Below, one piece after another: positions 49,918 through 58,527 of a stretch of DNA of 64,000 nt. The notes under the pieces are model-generated. The model saw only the letters and a program-made list of their open reading frames with translations, made no database searches and had not been told where the DNA came from. A program made the translations under genes and the position numbers. Each line of letters starts with the position of its first letter. Within the stretch, counting starts at the first letter, position 1. This stretch comes from Blastocatellia bacterium (lineage in GTDB: Bacteria > Acidobacteriota > Blastocatellia > UBA7656), in contig DATENM010000035.1 of NCBI GenBank assembly GCA_035275065.1, positions 62,001 to 126,000 of the forward strand, written 5' to 3'.

Positions 49918-50361
49918 ATGAAAATTGCTTTCCGTCTGTTTGCCGCTACCTGTCTGGCCTTTATCAGCTTGTCAGGTTGGAGCTGCACCAGCACGCCGAC
50001 CGATGCGGCGGACAACAAGAATCAACCACCGGCGCCGCCCGCAGCCAAAGCGAAGACCGCAGCGACCGGCACGCTGACCGCCAATCCAAACCCGATCAAG
50101 GTGTGCGACAAGACAGGCGCAGGCGTCACAACAATTTCATGGGCGGCGAACGGCGCCAGCGCCATCGAGGTTCACATCGGCAAGCCGGACGGTGACACGT
50201 TTGTGGCGAAAGCCGACCCGGTCGGCCACTGGACGACCAGCAAGTGGGTCGGCAATGGCATGACCTTTTACTTGCAGGATGTCAGCGGCGGCAAGCCGCT
50301 CGCCGCGGAAAACACCATCGCCACGCTGACCGTCAACGTCACCGCCGAAGGCTGCCCGTAA
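49918..50361 (+). CDS. Hypothetical exported protein
   Basis: 147 residues, not recognised. A hydrophobic N-terminus (FRLFAATCLAFISLSGWSC) is followed by a Pro/Ala-rich stretch. The Cys could be lipidated, but the residues before it (GWS) are a poor lipobox. The rest is beta-rich with IEVHIGKPDGDTF and TATLTVNV-like strands, resembling an Ig-like domain. GGAGG precedes the ATG. It stands alone between wecB and a large hairpin. Confidence 0.75.
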   Translation: MKIAFRLFAATCLAFISLSGWSCTSTPTDAADNKNQPPAPPAAKAKTAATGTLTANPNPIKVCDKTGAGVTTISWAANGASAIEVHIGKPDGDTFVAKADPVGHWTTSKWVGNGMTFYLQDVSGGKPLAAENTIATLTVNVTAEGCP

Positions 50362-50410
50362 TCGCGGCGCGGTCCTTTCATCGGGATCACTCGAACTCAC
50401 GACCAGAACA

Positions 50411-50471
50411 CAAAAGGCGCAGCGGGGACAAAGAGCGATTCAGCTCCTCTTTGTCCCCGCTGCGCCTTTTG
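50411..50471. repeat. Perfect 25-bp inverted repeat between convergent genes
   Basis: 50411-50435 is the exact reverse complement of 50447-50471, with an 11-nt loop. The core is GCGCAGCGGGGACAAAGAG. On either strand an A/T-rich flank follows, so it could end transcription from both sides, although a proper T-tract is missing. Confidence 0.82.
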
Positions 50472-50516
50472 CGGTCAAGCCCGCCTTTCGAGATCAACCC
50501 CGACGCATTTCGGCTC

Positions 50517-53500
50517 TCACGGTTGCGAGCGGCGCCCGCTTGTCGCCTGCGCTGAACGATCAGCGGGCGGTGCGCCGGCGTTCTGTTCGAGCGCCGCGAT
50601 GGCCGCCTCTACACGCTGCGCCCAGGTGTTGCCGTGGGCGATGGCGCGCAGCCGCTTACGCAATGCTTCGTCTTTGCCCTGCGCCCGCGCGCTGTCCAGC
50701 AGCGGCGCGAACTCTTGGGCATGGCGCGCGATGTTGACTTCCGTGAACTGCTGGCATTCAGGCATCGGCGTGGTGATAACCGGCTTGCCCGCGGCCATAT
50801 ACTCATAAAGTTTGAGCGGCGAGGTCGCCAGGGTAATCGGGTTGATCGCGAATGGAATCATGGCCACGTCGAAGGCGCGCAAATAGCCGGGCAGGGATTC
50901 GTAAGGGCGCGGCCCGACCCATCGAATATTGGGGCGCTCCAGCAGTTTGTGCCGGCTCAGGCTCTCGTCCAGCGCCTGGCCGATGAGCAGGAAATTCCAG
51001 TCCGTGCGCCGCCGCGCGACTTCGTCGAGCAGATCATAGTCGAACCACTCGGCCAGCGCGCCGTAGTAACCGGCCAGCGGCTTGCCCGATTGCAAAAGCG
51101 CCGCCAGCTCCGGGTCGTCAGGGATCGTCGCCTCACTTTTAGCAAAGCGGTCGTATTCGACGCCGTTCGGCATGTAGATCGCGTCGGGGCGCAGGCGAAT
51201 CGCTTCGGCGTGCAGTTGCCGCGTCACCGCCGCGACGACTGCCGCCTCGCGCAGGCCGCGCGCATGATTGCGCTCGAGCATCGCGCGATCATAGGGGAAG
51301 ACATCGAGCGCATCAATCCAGTCGTAGACGATGCGCGCCCCACGCGGGAAATCGTCGGCGCGAGTGATGTTGTAGGTGAAGGCCCAGAGCGTCGGCTGCG
51401 GGATTTCGTGCAACAACTCTGGCGGCCCGTCGAAGAGAAAGAGATTGCGTTCGACCTCTTTGAAGCCGTCTACCTCGTCCCGTGCGTTCGAGCTGTCGAA
51501 GATCGCCACATAGCCATATTGCGCGAACGTCCGCGCCAGATGGTGCGGGCGCTGGAAGAGGTGAACGTTCCAACCGATTGAGGGCAGAAAGATGACCGCG
51601 CCGCGACTGTTGTCGATGCGCGCCAGCAGCGCTTTTAACTGGGCGCGGTAACGCTCCGCGCCGCCTGATGATGGCGCGGGCGATGGCGCGCCGTCAGCGA
51701 CCGGCGGCTGTGCCTCCTGCCACTTGCTCTCATACTTGTTGCGGTTCTCATGATAGATGCGCAAGTATTCGTCCTCGCCGAGCAAGCGGAACGAGGCGCG
51801 CTGCCAGTGATGAATGAACGAATCGCGGGTGCAGCACAACTGATAGCCGGCAGATTCGAGGCGGCGGCAGTAATCGTCGTCTTCAAACATGCCGACGCCG
51901 AATCGCTCATCGAGCAGGCCGACCTTATCAAAGACTTCGCGCCGCATGGCGACGCAGAACATCGCCAGCATGGGAATCGCAAAGGTGTCGTTGTCGTGCT
52001 CGCGGACATAGCGCGCCGCCCAGCCCGGCATCTCGCCGATTGACTCATAGCCGACTTCGATGCGCGCCTCGTTGGAGATGGCGTTAGTCACCGGGCCGAT
52101 CAGACCGATCACGCGCTCGGCATAGAGATGGCGGATCATCGCCGTCATCCAGCCGCGCGTCACCACCGTGTCGTTGTTGAGCAGCACCAGCAGCTCGCCG
52201 GTTGCCCGCCGCAATCCCTGGTTGTTGGCCTTCGCAAAGCCGAGGTTCTCGTCGTTGAGGATGACGCGCAGGTCCGGCAGCTCGCGCTCGGCCTCGCGCA
52301 GATAATCAGGCGTGCCGTCGCTCGATGCATTATCGATGATAATGACTTCAAAGTTCGGCCACTCGGTGCGCGCATAGAGGCTCTCGACGCAGAGCCGGTT
52401 GAGCGCCAGGTTGTTGAAGGTAACGATGATGATCGAGGCTTTCGGAAAAGTGCGGCGCACTGCCGGCGCCAGCGCCGCGAAGCGGCGCTCCCAGGTCTGC
52501 TCGCTTGCCCATGTCTGGCGCTGCCGGCGCAGCGCCGGGTCGCGCTCGTCGAGCGCCGCTTTGATTTCGCGCTCGAACTCTTCGGCGGTCGAAGCCAGGC
52601 GCACCAGCGGCGCAAGCGGGCGCACTTCGGGGATCGGCACCGCGACCACGGGCTTGCCGGCGGCCAGCATCTCGTAGGCTTTCACTGGGTTGGTCGCTTC
52701 GGTCAGCGGCGTGCGCTTGAACGGGATGATGGCGACGTCGAAGGTCGCCAGCCAGTCGGGAATCTCTGTGTAAGGCTTTTCGCCGACGAGCCGCACGTTC
52801 GGCAGTTCCTCCAGCCGGCCGACGTCTCCCGAAAAAGTCGAGCCGACCAGCACGAAATCCCAATCAACACGGTGCGCCGCCAGATCGGCCACCAGGTCGG
52901 CGTCGAACCAGTCGGCAATCGCGCCGTAATAGCCGACCACGGGGCGCGCACGCGGCGTCCGCTCGGCAATCGCAAAGTGGTCATAATCACAGGCGTTGCG
53001 AACCACCAGAACCTTATCGGTATGCTTGCGGGCTTCGGCTTCGAGAAAGGCCGACGAGGCGATCACCAGGTCCGCCGCGCGCAGCAGCTCATCTTCGGCG
53101 TCGAGCATCTCCTGGCGATTGGTCGAAAAGCCAGCGTGAAAATCCATGCAGTCGTAGATCACCGGCCAGGCGAACCGTTCGCGCGCCTGCCTGACGAGCG
53201 GCCACCAGAAAGGCAGTTGCACAAAAGCCGCGGTCGCCGCGAGCCCCACGTCGCGTCGCAAGGCGTCGAGCGAGGCAAACAGCGCGTCACGGCCCCGCTC
53301 GTCGAGTGCTTCGGTGTACACGTTCAAGGCCGGCCCGCGCAGCGATACTTCAAAGACGTTGGCGCGTTTTTCGGTGATGACGTAAGGTGCGCCAGAGGTG
53401 CGGAACTGCTGCGAAACGTAAAAGACGCGGTGCCCGGCGGCGGCGTATCGCGCCATCAATTGCTGCGGGCGCTGGAAGCGGAAATCCCATTCGATGATCG

Positions 53501-55937
53501 GAAAGCAGATGACGTCATGGGCGCTTGAGGCGATGGCCGTGTCAGTAAGGCTGCCCGGCGCGGTCATCAGGGCGTGCGCCGCGTCGCCGGGTTTTACGTC
53601 CACAGGAGGCGTTACCACTGCCGCCGGCGTTCCCTCGACCCAGGGTTCGGTCAGCCGCTTATCCTGCGAGCTGACCGGCTCAGTGAACGACTCCAGAGGC
53701 TCAAGGGGTCGGGCGGTTCCGCGCGCGGGAGCCAGCCCGAGGCGACGATAGATCGGCAGCAGGTAACGGTACTTGATCGGCCCGTAGAGGCTAAGCAAGC
53801 GCCAGCCGAGCGTGCTCTTGATGCGCTGAAGCTCTGCCGAGGTGTCGCGCAACTGCGTCGCATAGCGCCGCGCCTGCTCGTTCATTTTTTCCAGGCGTTG
53901 TCTCAACGACCGCAGGGCTTGATCTTTTTCGGCGAGCCCGGCCGCCAGCCGTTGCGCTTCGTTCTCCTTTTCGCTCAGGTGCGCGGCGAGCGTCTGCGCC
54001 GACTCTGATTGATTGGCAAGCTCTGCCGATAAGGTCCGCGTCTGGCGGCGTTGCTCGGCAAGCTGGCGAGTCAGCACGACCTCTTGCTCAATCAACTGCG
54101 CGGCGCGAGCCTGTGCCACCTGTTCTTTTTCCGCGAACTCGTCGGTGAGCTGTTGCAAGCGGCGCTCAAGGTCGGCGTAGGCTAACGATTGTTTGTGCAG
54201 GGCGGCTTCTTGCTCAGCCAACTGCGCCGCCAGCGCCTGCTCTTTCCCCAGTTGCGCCGCCAGGCCCTGCGCCATCTGATCTTTCTCTTGTGCCGCCTGC
54301 CGGCTCGCGGCAAGTTGCGCGGTCAGCGTCTCGACGTTTGCCTCTTTCGCTTGCGCCTCTTCGGCGTGCGCCGCCGACTCAGCGGCGAGCGCCGCCGCCT
54401 GCGCGGTAAGCTCGATGATCCGCAGATCACGTTGATACACCTGTATGTTTAATTGACTGACTTCGCGCTCGCCGCGAATGTTGAGCGCCAGGGCATCGGC
54501 GAGCGCCGCGGTCGCTTCGGCCTGCTGCATACTCTGCGCAGGGAAGCGCGACCAGCCTTGTGGCGCGGCTCCGGCAAGCGGCGCACGGCTCCCGAGGGCG
54601 GCGAGCAGATAGGCTTTGTGCGGTGACGGGATCAGCGCCGACCGATGCAGCGTGAGAATCGTGTCGCACAGATCGCGATCTATGCCGGACAGGTTTTCGA
54701 TAAAGACCTCGGCCCAGTCTTCGCCCATATAAGCCTGGCCGACGAAGGCCAGGCCGGCGGCTTCAAATGCCTCTGACATATCCATCATCGGCATCTCTTT
54801 TCCATAAGGCCAGTTGTCGCGGCTGGCCTGCTGTGTGCGCCACAGCCAGTACCAGTAACACGACTGGTTCGGCACCAAGGCCATGACCAGATTGCGGCTG
54901 CGGCTGGCCATGCCGCGCAGGAAGCGGGCCTGCTCGTCGAGCGTGTAATGCTCCAGCACGCCGGCGTTGAAGACCAGATCGAATTCTGCCGCGCCGGGCT
55001 CGAAGACGTCGCCATAAATGAACTCGGCGGACTGCTGCTCGCGCTCAAACAAGCGGCGGGCGTAATTGAGCGCCGCCAGCGAAAAGTCCATCACCGTGAC
55101 CTGGAAGCGGCCCGAGCGCGCCAGCCCCAGGCTTTGCCAGCCGCCGCCGCAGCCGGCTTCGAGGATGCGCCCGCCCTCGGGCAACAGCGCGGCGACGCGT
55201 TCGGCGAGGTCGTGGCCGAAGCTCTCCATCGCCGGATCGTTCTCGACGGTCGCCAGGTCAGTGTAATAGGCATTCCATTTCTCTTGCTCGCGCGCCCGAA
55301 CTTCGCGACCGCTGCGCTCGGCCGCGTAGGCCGCCGAGCCGTAGGTCACGAGCAACTGTTTGCCGTGCCAGTGGGCCGGGTCGACATTGATCTGCCGGGC
55401 GTAGAGCCGCGTGAAGCCGCCGAGGCGTTGCGGGAAAGAAGCTTCCGTGAGCCGCGCGCGATGATGCTCGGACAACGGCCACTCGTCATAAGGCACAAGG
55501 GCAATATAAAGATTCTTACAAAACGGCAACTGCGCCTCGATGACCTTGAGCGGCTCCTCGAAATGTTCCAGACAGTTTGAGGCGATAATCACATCGAAGC
55601 TTCGGGAGAGGTCGCCGCTCTCGCTGAAGATGAACTCACGCTCGGGGAAACGTCGCCGCGCCTGGTCGAGTGCGACCGCAGAAAAGTCGAGGCCGGCGAC
55701 GCGGCTCGCCGGCAACTGGCGCGCCAGCATCTCGACCCCTTCGCCAAAGGCGCAGCCCCAGTCAAGCACGTCGAGCGGCCGCGAGCGCAGGTAAGCCTTG
55801 TCAGGCGCTGACAACTCGGCCAGCAGCCGCTCCATAAAGTGGCGGGTTTGCGCGCTGCCGCCGTTGGCCTGCCAGCTTTCGGCAAAGTATTGATCCCACC
55901 ACGCCCGGGAATTCATCGGCTTCTCGCTGTCACTCAT
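50517..55937 (-). CDS. Giant multidomain glycan enzyme: two methyltransferases, coiled coil, GT4-like, GT2 and GT4-like domains
   Basis: 1806 residues. Order: ~30-200 SAM methyltransferase (VLDWGCAFGEG); ~215-450 second methyltransferase (ILEAGCGGGWQSLG); ~470-705 Ala/Gln/Glu coiled coil; ~710-735 the motif LGWRLLSLYGPIKYRYLLP; ~806-1150 GT-B glycosyltransferase (FRFQRPQQLMARY...GYYGAIADWF); ~1165-1400 GT2 (IIIVTFNN, DNASSDGTPD, LLNNDT); ~1440-1790 a second GT-B domain (GWNVHLFQRPHHLAR...AGYYGALAEWF). No membrane helix or signal peptide is seen. It likely builds and methyl-caps a polysaccharide on the cytosolic side, the coiled coil perhaps setting chain length as in WbdD (inference). It overlaps the upstream GT gene by 4 bp. 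Confidence 0.88.
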   Translation of the reverse strand: MSDSEKPMNSRAWWDQYFAESWQANGGSAQTRHFMERLLAELSAPDKAYLRSRPLDVLDWGCAFGEGVEMLARQLPASRVAGLDFSAVALDQARRRFPEREFIFSESGDLSRSFDVIIASNCLEHFEEPLKVIEAQLPFCKNLYIALVPYDEWPLSEHHRARLTEASFPQRLGGFTRLYARQINVDPAHWHGKQLLVTYGSAAYAAERSGREVRAREQEKWNAYYTDLATVENDPAMESFGHDLAERVAALLPEGGRILEAGCGGGWQSLGLARSGRFQVTVMDFSLAALNYARRLFEREQQSAEFIYGDVFEPGAAEFDLVFNAGVLEHYTLDEQARFLRGMASRSRNLVMALVPNQSCYWYWLWRTQQASRDNWPYGKEMPMMDMSEAFEAAGLAFVGQAYMGEDWAEVFIENLSGIDRDLCDTILTLHRSALIPSPHKAYLLAALGSRAPLAGAAPQGWSRFPAQSMQQAEATAALADALALNIRGEREVSQLNIQVYQRDLRIIELTAQAAALAAESAAHAEEAQAKEANVETLTAQLAASRQAAQEKDQMAQGLAAQLGKEQALAAQLAEQEAALHKQSLAYADLERRLQQLTDEFAEKEQVAQARAAQLIEQEVVLTRQLAEQRRQTRTLSAELANQSESAQTLAAHLSEKENEAQRLAAGLAEKDQALRSLRQRLEKMNEQARRYATQLRDTSAELQRIKSTLGWRLLSLYGPIKYRYLLPIYRRLGLAPARGTARPLEPLESFTEPVSSQDKRLTEPWVEGTPAAVVTPPVDVKPGDAAHALMTAPGSLTDTAIASSAHDVICFPIIEWDFRFQRPQQLMARYAAAGHRVFYVSQQFRTSGAPYVITEKRANVFEVSLRGPALNVYTEALDERGRDALFASLDALRRDVGLAATAAFVQLPFWWPLVRQARERFAWPVIYDCMDFHAGFSTNRQEMLDAEDELLRAADLVIASSAFLEAEARKHTDKVLVVRNACDYDHFAIAERTPRARPVVGYYGAIADWFDADLVADLAAHRVDWDFVLVGSTFSGDVGRLEELPNVRLVGEKPYTEIPDWLATFDVAIIPFKRTPLTEATNPVKAYEMLAAGKPVVAVPIPEVRPLAPLVRLASTAEEFEREIKAALDERDPALRRQRQTWASEQTWERRFAALAPAVRRTFPKASIIIVTFNNLALNRLCVESLYARTEWPNFEVIIIDNASSDGTPDYLREAERELPDLRVILNDENLGFAKANNQGLRRATGELLVLLNNDTVVTRGWMTAMIRHLYAERVIGLIGPVTNAISNEARIEVGYESIGEMPGWAARYVREHDNDTFAIPMLAMFCVAMRREVFDKVGLLDERFGVGMFEDDDYCRRLESAGYQLCCTRDSFIHHWQRASFRLLGEDEYLRIYHENRNKYESKWQEAQPPVADGAPSPAPSSGGAERYRAQLKALLARIDNSRGAVIFLPSIGWNVHLFQRPHHLARTFAQYGYVAIFDSSNARDEVDGFKEVERNLFLFDGPPELLHEIPQPTLWAFTYNITRADDFPRGARIVYDWIDALDVFPYDRAMLERNHARGLREAAVVAAVTRQLHAEAIRLRPDAIYMPNGVEYDRFAKSEATIPDDPELAALLQSGKPLAGYYGALAEWFDYDLLDEVARRRTDWNFLLIGQALDESLSRHKLLERPNIRWVGPRPYESLPGYLRAFDVAMIPFAINPITLATSPLKLYEYMAAGKPVITTPMPECQQFTEVNIARHAQEFAPLLDSARAQGKDEALRKRLRAIAHGNTWAQRVEAAIAALEQNAGAPPADRSAQATSGRRSQP

Positions 55938-57274
55938 CTTCGTCCTTCCTCAATCTTCCCAGGGTTCATATGCGCTTTCAGCAAGCCGGCCACCTCGGTG
56001 ACGCGCACTGTCCAGGAGTTCTGGAAGGCGAGCTGGCGCAAACGCTCACGATATTGCGCGTCGTCGGCGAGCCGGCGCGCCTCGTCGAGGGCGCTGGCAA
56101 ATTCAGCCGGGTCGGCGGCCAGCGTGACTTCGGCGAAGGCGCGACATTCCGGCAGCGGCGTCGTCAACACAGGCTTGCCGGCCGCCCAGTACTCATAGAG
56201 CTTAAGCGGCGAAGTCGCCTGAGTAATATCGTTGATCACAAACGGAATCATCGCCACGTCAAACTGCCGCAGGTACGCCGGCAGGTCGGCGTAGGGGCGC
56301 GGCCCGAGGTATGCCACATTCGCCCTGGCGAGCAGCCTTCGTCCGCGCTCGCGAAGGCTCATATCGAGCGCCGGCCCAATCAGCACAAACTGCCAGTCGG
56401 GGCGGCGGGCGGCGACCTCATCGAGTAATTCGTAATCGAACCATTCTGCCAGCGCCCCGACATATCCGGCAACCGGCTTTTGCCCTGTGGCCAGCGCCGC
56501 CATTTGCGGGTCGCGCGGCAACGGTTTCTGATCCCCAACAAAGTGTCCGTAGTCAACAGCGTTCGGCAGGTAGACGGCGTCGGGGCGCGTGGCGTGCGCC
56601 TCGGCGTGCAAGCGGTGCGCGACGCAAAGAATCAGCTCGGCCTCGGCCATCGCCTGCGCGTGGCCGGCTTCGAGAAAGCCGCGCTCGTAAGGGAAGACCG
56701 ACAGATCGTCTATCCAGTCATAAACCCGAAGCGCCGGGCGCGCGAAGCTTTTACCATACTCGAAATTGTAGGCTAACGTCCACAAGATTGCCGGCGGCAG
56801 AGCGGCGAGCGCAACGGGGTCGCCGCGAAACAGGAAAAGGTTCGGGGCAATCTCTTGCACGCCGTTGACGGGATCATAACTATTGCTGCAATCAAAGATC
56901 ACGGTGTAACCCTGCCGGGCAAACTCGCGCGCCAGGTGATGGCCGCGTTGGGTGTTGACGACATGCCAGCCGACCGAGGGCAGAAAGATGATCGTGCCGT
57001 GACTCAAAGCGGCGCGCGCGGCGATGGTTTCGACCTGCTGGTTGAGCCGGGCCGCGCTCGACCGCAACAGCCAGTCGGTCAAGCGCTGCGCCCGCCGCAA
57101 GCTCGCCACGGGGCTCAGAACGTCGGTCACCCTTGAGCGCTTCGACCAGAGTCCGAGCGACCTGTAAAGCGGCAGCAGTCGCCGGTACTTGAAGCGGCCA
57201 TAGCGAGCGAGCGAGCGCCAGATGAACGCGCTTAAACGGGCGCGGAAAGACGGACGCGGCATCGACATCGGCAA
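55934..57274 (-). CDS. GT-B glycosyltransferase, paralogue of the giant protein's last domain
   Basis: 446 residues. The N-terminus holds a degenerate form of the shared motif (LARYGRFKYRRLLPLYRSLGL). From ~90 the enzyme reads GTIIFLPSVGWHVVNTQRGHHLA, RVYDWIDDLSVFPYERG, PVAGYVGALAEWFDYELL and SPLKLYEYWAAGKPVLTTPLPECR, matching step by step the C-terminal domain of the 1806-residue protein. It is most likely a GT4-like sugar transferase. Its stop overlaps the giant gene's ATG, so the two are co-translated. A decayed copy lies at 60286-60530. Confidence 0.86.
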   Translation of the reverse strand: MPMSMPRPSFRARLSAFIWRSLARYGRFKYRRLLPLYRSLGLWSKRSRVTDVLSPVASLRRAQRLTDWLLRSSAARLNQQVETIAARAALSHGTIIFLPSVGWHVVNTQRGHHLAREFARQGYTVIFDCSNSYDPVNGVQEIAPNLFLFRGDPVALAALPPAILWTLAYNFEYGKSFARPALRVYDWIDDLSVFPYERGFLEAGHAQAMAEAELILCVAHRLHAEAHATRPDAVYLPNAVDYGHFVGDQKPLPRDPQMAALATGQKPVAGYVGALAEWFDYELLDEVAARRPDWQFVLIGPALDMSLRERGRRLLARANVAYLGPRPYADLPAYLRQFDVAMIPFVINDITQATSPLKLYEYWAAGKPVLTTPLPECRAFAEVTLAADPAEFASALDEARRLADDAQYRERLRQLAFQNSWTVRVTEVAGLLKAHMNPGKIEEGRR

Positions 57275-57373
57275 GGATGCTACCTGCGCCAGTCGCTTCA
57301 GGCAAGCGCGTGGCGCGACGCCCTTGCCGTACTATCCATGTATCGCCTAGAATGGATGCCTCAGGTTGGCAAT

Positions 57374-57862
57374 ATGAAGCGACGAAAGATTGTGATTTTC
57401 CTCTTCACGTTAATGCTCTTGGATGGGCTGGCCGTCGCCGCGCCACAGCAAAGCGGGCCGACCTGTCGGCTGTCGCGCAGTGACCGCAACCTTAAAACCT
57501 TCGACTTGATGGTGTCGGATGGCGACGAGGCAGTGGTGTCGGGGGCCTTTTCAAAAAACCAGGTCGAAGTCTTCCGCAACGTCCTGACCGAGGCGCAGAA
57601 GTTCGCCCGGAACGAAGAGGAGGTCGGCAAGCAAGAGCCCAAGACGACGCGCTTCGCCAGCGAGAGCGAGCCGGGGTTGATTGTGGATGTCACCAAGCTC
57701 GACGACCAGAGCCAAATCTTTATCACCCTGACCACTGATATGGGCCAGTTAACTATTGAAGCGGGAACCGTGCAGCGTCGCAGCAAACGAGAACAGGGCC
57801 CATTTTTCACCCTGCTCTCCCGCATGCAATCGTTGTTGACGACGCCCACCCCGGCAAAATAA
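57374..57862 (+). CDS. Hypothetical exported protein
   Basis: 162 residues from ATG 57374 (MKRRKIVIFLFTLMLL), which gives a clean signal peptide; an upstream in-frame start at 57338 would hide it. The mature part is hydrophilic with a beta pattern, including FDLMVSDGDEAVVSGAF and LIVDVTKLDDQSQIFITLT. No family recognised. It is alone on the plus strand within the glycan locus. Confidence 0.7.
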   Translation: MKRRKIVIFLFTLMLLDGLAVAAPQQSGPTCRLSRSDRNLKTFDLMVSDGDEAVVSGAFSKNQVEVFRNVLTEAQKFARNEEEVGKQEPKTTRFASESEPGLIVDVTKLDDQSQIFITLTTDMGQLTIEAGTVQRRSKREQGPFFTLLSRMQSLLTTPTPAK

Positions 57863-58038
57863 CCGGTCGGAGTTTCCCTCGCCGTTTTGCTTGAAAAACA
57901 CAATAGATTCGGTCATCTCTTCTTCTCACCCCCCCATGCTATCATTCTTACTTAGCGCTGCCAGGCGCAGTTTGACGCTGCGTTTTAGCATTTCAGGTTG
58001 ATCCGAATCGCTATCTCAGTAAGCAAGAGGGCAGGTTG

Positions 58039-58495
58039 ATGAACGATCCGAGTATGTCTATCCGAGCCAGGCTCAGGGCGAGCGGCGTCGCGGTGATTGC
58101 CGCAATCAGTATGATGGTCCTGCCGGCAGTCTGCGCTCGTAGCCAGAATGAACCTGCCGCGTTTGAGCGGCAGCCGCAAGTCGTGCGCCCCTATGCTGAA
58201 GGGCCTGGCCCACAGCAGCAGCTAGAGATATAGCGGCCGAATAAGCTGCATAGAGATTGATCCGGCAGACGCGAACACGGTATACGTGGTGCCGCTCGGC
58301 TGGAACGGGGTCTCCTACAGCCGCCAGATTTATGTGACGACCGATGGCGACGGCAAGGCCGACCCCGGCATCTGGCGCGCCTCGCAAGGCATCTGGATCA
58401 TCCCGACTTCATCGTCGAACTATACGCAATACATCTTCAGCCAGTGGGGACAGTCAGGTGATATCGTTTTCCCCAACACGACCGGCAAGCATTAG
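58039..58495 (+). pseudogene. Broken exported FG-GAP/VCBS-type repeat protein
   Basis: An N-terminal piece from ATG 58039 has a signal-like segment (VAVIAAISMMVLPAVCA) and stops at 58231-58233. In a different frame, from about 58226 to 58495, the translation is coding-like: SGRISCIEIDPADANTVYVV, then DGDGKADPGIWR and WGQSGDIVFP, the signature of FG-GAP/VCBS repeats common in Acidobacteriota. The frame change and the single, truncated repeat suggest a remnant. Two unrelated small genes cannot be excluded. Confidence 0.5.
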
Positions 58496-58527
58496 CAGAG
58501 AATCAGCCTTGACCCTGTGCTTGCTGG

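Noticed and set aside
52128..53528. 466-residue plus-strand open frame opposite the giant glycan gene
   Set aside because: Overlaps conserved GT domains on the other strand; no domain of its own.
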